64,000 nt of DNA from Allacma fusca (Eukaryota > Arthropoda > Collembola > Symphypleona > Sminthuridae): positions 3,563,060 through 3,627,059 of the forward strand of contig OX359247.1 in NCBI GenBank assembly GCA_947179485.1, written 5' to 3'. The stretch's first letter is position 1, and every line of letters begins with the position of its first letter. Made by a program: the position numbers and the translations under genes. A model generated the notes under the pieces. The model was not told where the DNA came from, did not search any database, and saw only the letters and a program-made list of their open reading frames with translations. Below are positions 61,039 through 64,000 of this stretch, piece by piece.

Positions 61039-61746
61039 GAAAGTCTCATATAGAAAAACTCAATGGTTCAAAGGAAGAGTACTAGGAAGTAGGAGCGTAT
61101 GAAAGCCACAGGGATTTACTCCACATAGTTTATAGTTACTTCCAGACCTCCAACCACCTAACCTATTCCCCTTACCTTAGCAACTCAATTGACTCGTCGC
61201 AGTGTAGGGTACTTTGTTTTTCTCTGTATTTGTACATACCTATACATCCACGACCAGGACAACCCACGCAGCCTTTGGATTTCCGCTCTATTATATACGA
61301 GGGTGTAGGGAGATACTTCTCTCCAAATCTCTCTTCCCAATTCCTCCTTTACCTTCCCTTTATTCCCATTCGGAATCACTTGAATTGCGGAGGAATGACT
61401 TGTGATTGCCGTTAGACCCTCTCTTTAAAATGTAAACTCCGACTTTAACCAACAGCTAGGCTCTTTTAATTATAAGCCTCCGGGAACATACACCTACATC
61501 CAGAGTGGGAACCTAAGTATTTTCTTACAAGACCTCCTTATTAATTTTCATAACATGGATAAACATCCTGTCCTCCTTTGGAACTATAGTCAATGACTCC
61601 GTCCCCATAAATAACGGGTTAAGTTCCACTGCCTTCAGCCAGCTCCTCTCTGGCTAAATTGCTAGCCAAACATGTTCCTTCAATTCCAAGAAGTGTGGGG
61701 TTATCTTACGATTAGGAAATGTATGATTCTTAATGTAAATAGATAC

Positions 61747-61775
61747 AGAGAGAGAGAGAAAGAGAGAGAGAGAAA
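61747..61775. repeat. (GA)n microsatellite
   Basis: Short GA tract with AAAG interruption. Confidence 0.88.
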
Positions 61776-62293
61776 AGAAGGAGGGAAATTTACCCCACTA
61801 TGACTGGAGAATGCCAACTTCTCATAGACAAGACTTGCCCATGGATTATGATTAGAAATTTAAATGAAAAATAAATACTCATAGAAAAAGTAAATACCCT
61901 CAAGTTCGAGGACAAGAAAAGAGCTACCCATCCTCCCCATGTGTGTATAATTGACTGTCTTCCCGATAAGAGTCTCAGCTTTTGGGAGGAGATGTTCCTC
62001 AAACTGGTATTTGGTAAAATTCTAGAATTAATACAAACAGGGTTTATGCAGATTTCCCTGGGATCCCATCCTAAGCTTCGGTTTTAGGATTTACTTTGCT
62101 CTCCTTAGATTTATACACTTGATAAGCTTAAGCTCCTATACATTTTTCCGTAAGTTATACCCCGGGAAATCCTATCGGTTTCCCATACACTGATTCCCCT
62201 CGTAACCCATCGTCTGGGATATGAAACAAGGGCTATGTTTTTTCCTTACGAGGGAACCACTACAGGCGTAGGTAAAGTTGTATGTCTACGGAG

Positions 62294-62527
62294 TTACAGG
62301 GACGGAATCCCGAAATCCGTCTCGGTTTCACAATTTAAATACAGGTTTGGAGTGTACATGGAGAATCCTTTCATGGTTTTCTGCATGACTGACTCTGGCA
62401 GGTAAGACTTGATCCTTCTGAAGAGACTCATGTTGGTCTCTTGGAAGGGAGCATATGAGTACATGTGTCCTCTCTGTATTCTTTCCATGCAAGTGGAGAC
62501 CTGCTCACCGAACAGGGAAGTCGACAT
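62294..62527 (-). CDS. Candidate small ORF or exon, 77 residues
   Basis: The minus-strand frame from ATG at 62527 (ATTACCATGTCG) to a TAA codes a polar, Met-rich product with seven Met (RRIKSYLPESVMQKTMKG, then a C-terminal ETETDFGIPSL). No signal peptide or known domain is seen. Composition is protein-like and the frame has no simple repeat. A good donor-like GTGAGC near the start (after seven codons) means it could instead be part of a larger spliced gene. Confidence 0.3.
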   Translation of the reverse strand: MSTSLFGEQVSTCMERIQRGHMYSYAPFQETNMSLFRRIKSYLPESVMQKTMKGFSMYTPNLYLNCETETDFGIPSL

Positions 62528-64000
62528 GGTAATGTAATAACATGACACGATTTTCCTTTTCTGTGGTCACTCCATCATGGAGGTGGCGGGGTGGAGGACT
62601 GACATGGACAAAAATACACATTTCGAGTCCAATGAACACGGGACTTTATTTTATTGTCGGGTCCCATCCATACGTACATACATAATTATACATATGCAGG
62701 TAGGGGTAGTACTTACCTTATGTTATTATTTTGTTTCAACTTTTCCCCAAGATTGATTTTATTCCAATGTTTACGTCGCTGGGGTGACTGGGTATTAGGT
62801 TATGGCGTTGGTGTAGTTTCTGTAGTTGGCTGGGGCAATCGACCGGCTCATGAATTCTCAATATTTGTAGGATAATTCAATAAAGCTTGTAGGGAAGTAT
62901 AATTAAGTTAGACAAAAATTAACTCAGGTAAATCAAACCACAAATGACAGTTTCGGCAAACTATAAATCACGGGAGGGACTTCCGTACTGACCTTGGCCT
63001 GTCCATAATATTTACTGGAAGGACTGGACCCTGCCTTTACAAAACCTAGGTATCATTTCTCATTCCAGGATTTCCTTGCTTTTAATATTATTAGATAGGG
63101 ACTGGGACAGGAGAGCCTGTCGATGTCCAGCAGAAACCTTTCTCGTATTGACAGAATACTCCTTGGCCAGTCTGGAGTGTTGGTTTATTCAGGACTAGTC
63201 TCGATATTTACATACTTACATATTTGGTTCCTATAGCAAGTATGTATAGTGCACCCAAGTATGTACATACTGGCTTGAATTACACGCACGAAAACGTGTA
63301 CAGAGTTCAGTAGTACACTGTTCCCTGGGGGCATAGGGATTTTTTAGGATTTAGAAAACAAGTTTGTTTTCAGGGAATCTCTAACCTGGCCTCACACTTT
63401 TGGTTCCTGAAACCAACCGTAATTTTTGACTTATGCCTTTGAAAGGAAATGTCAACGATTCCCGGCCTTTGGTACTAGCCCAGCATTTTAATATTTTTTA
63501 TCGTGGTCAGATCATGCATGAAAGATTGTAACTTCAGAACTTCTTCCTCCACTGCATCTTCCGTACTTTCGTTCCAGACGAAGAATTGCTCCTAACCTTC
63601 CCTCCTATAATTCCTGGCCATGTCCAGAATTTCAAATGAAGTCGTCTTTGAGGTAACTTTCTGGAAATTTATTAGAATTTTCGACAAACCCCTGTGAGAA
63701 TTAATTTTGACGAGGAAATTGTGCTTATAAAAAATCATTGTTGTTAATGTTGAAATCCGTAGAATATGTTGACTTTCCCTCACGTCTTTTACCCTATTGT
63801 GACTCCAAATGTTGACCTAGGTCAACGAAACAAATTTAGGAAACTCCATGAAGAGATGTAATTACTAGAAAATAGGTGAAATGAATATTAGGGCAAAGAA
63901 AGATCCTTCACCCTGTACACATTACATTTTCGTTATTTAACGCTCTACATCCACGTAACATAATGACGCTAAGAGATAATAATAACTTCCGATTAGAAAT
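62528..64000. other. Right edge, no supported gene
   Basis: AT-rich with short frames on both strands; nothing recognised. Confidence 0.4.

Larger units (their letters stand above)
59621..62293. other. Non-coding with simple repeats
   Basis: No supported gene. GA tracts lie at 60995-61038 and 61747-61775. Confidence 0.4.

Overview
This is a eukaryotic nuclear window, most likely from an arthropod. Genes have many short GT-AG introns, intergenic DNA is AT-rich, and dinucleotide microsatellites are long. The gene family is the Reeler/DOMON/cytochrome b561 family (ferric-chelate reductase 1, FRRS1/SDR2 type). A springtail or similar non-holometabolous arthropod is only a guess; nothing here fixes the taxon. 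Exon models were built by hand from reading frames, splice-site consensus, intron phase and comparison between the paralogs in the window.

Layout. 1-2090 (minus): N-terminal part of a proline-rich, then Lys/Ser-rich, probably nuclear protein that runs off the left edge. 5172-37038 (plus): a tandem array of five related genes. In order they are: Reeler + 2 DOMON + b561 (5172-9107); a Reeler-less DOMON + b561 gene (9820-12649); an 11.8 kb gap in which I find no well-supported gene; canonical Reeler + DOMON + b561 (25103-28371); a Reeler-only secreted protein (29648-30377); and Reeler + 4 DOMON + b561 (31510-37038). 37.0-64 kb: mostly non-coding, rich in GA/CT, CA/GT and mixed microsatellites, including an uninterrupted (GT)64. 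It has one convincing signal-peptide first exon at 40761-40884 (plus) and several weaker exon candidates, mainly on the minus strand at 54-55, 59 and 62 kb.

How the genes work together. In the known family, b561 is a six-helix membrane module with two b hemes that carries electrons across the membrane. DOMON is an outer beta-sandwich that can bind a further b heme. Reeler is an outer-face adhesion or recognition domain. All eight DOMON copies here keep the same Met at an exon junction and a following L-x-x-H, the expected Met/His heme-ligand pair. The array therefore looks like a local expansion of transmembrane (ferric or other) reductases with one, two or four DOMON hemes in series, plus a Reeler-only relative.

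The most unusual object is the four-DOMON gene at 31510-37038. Its DOMON copies sit in three-exon cassettes with phase-1 ends, which explains how they could be duplicated in frame.
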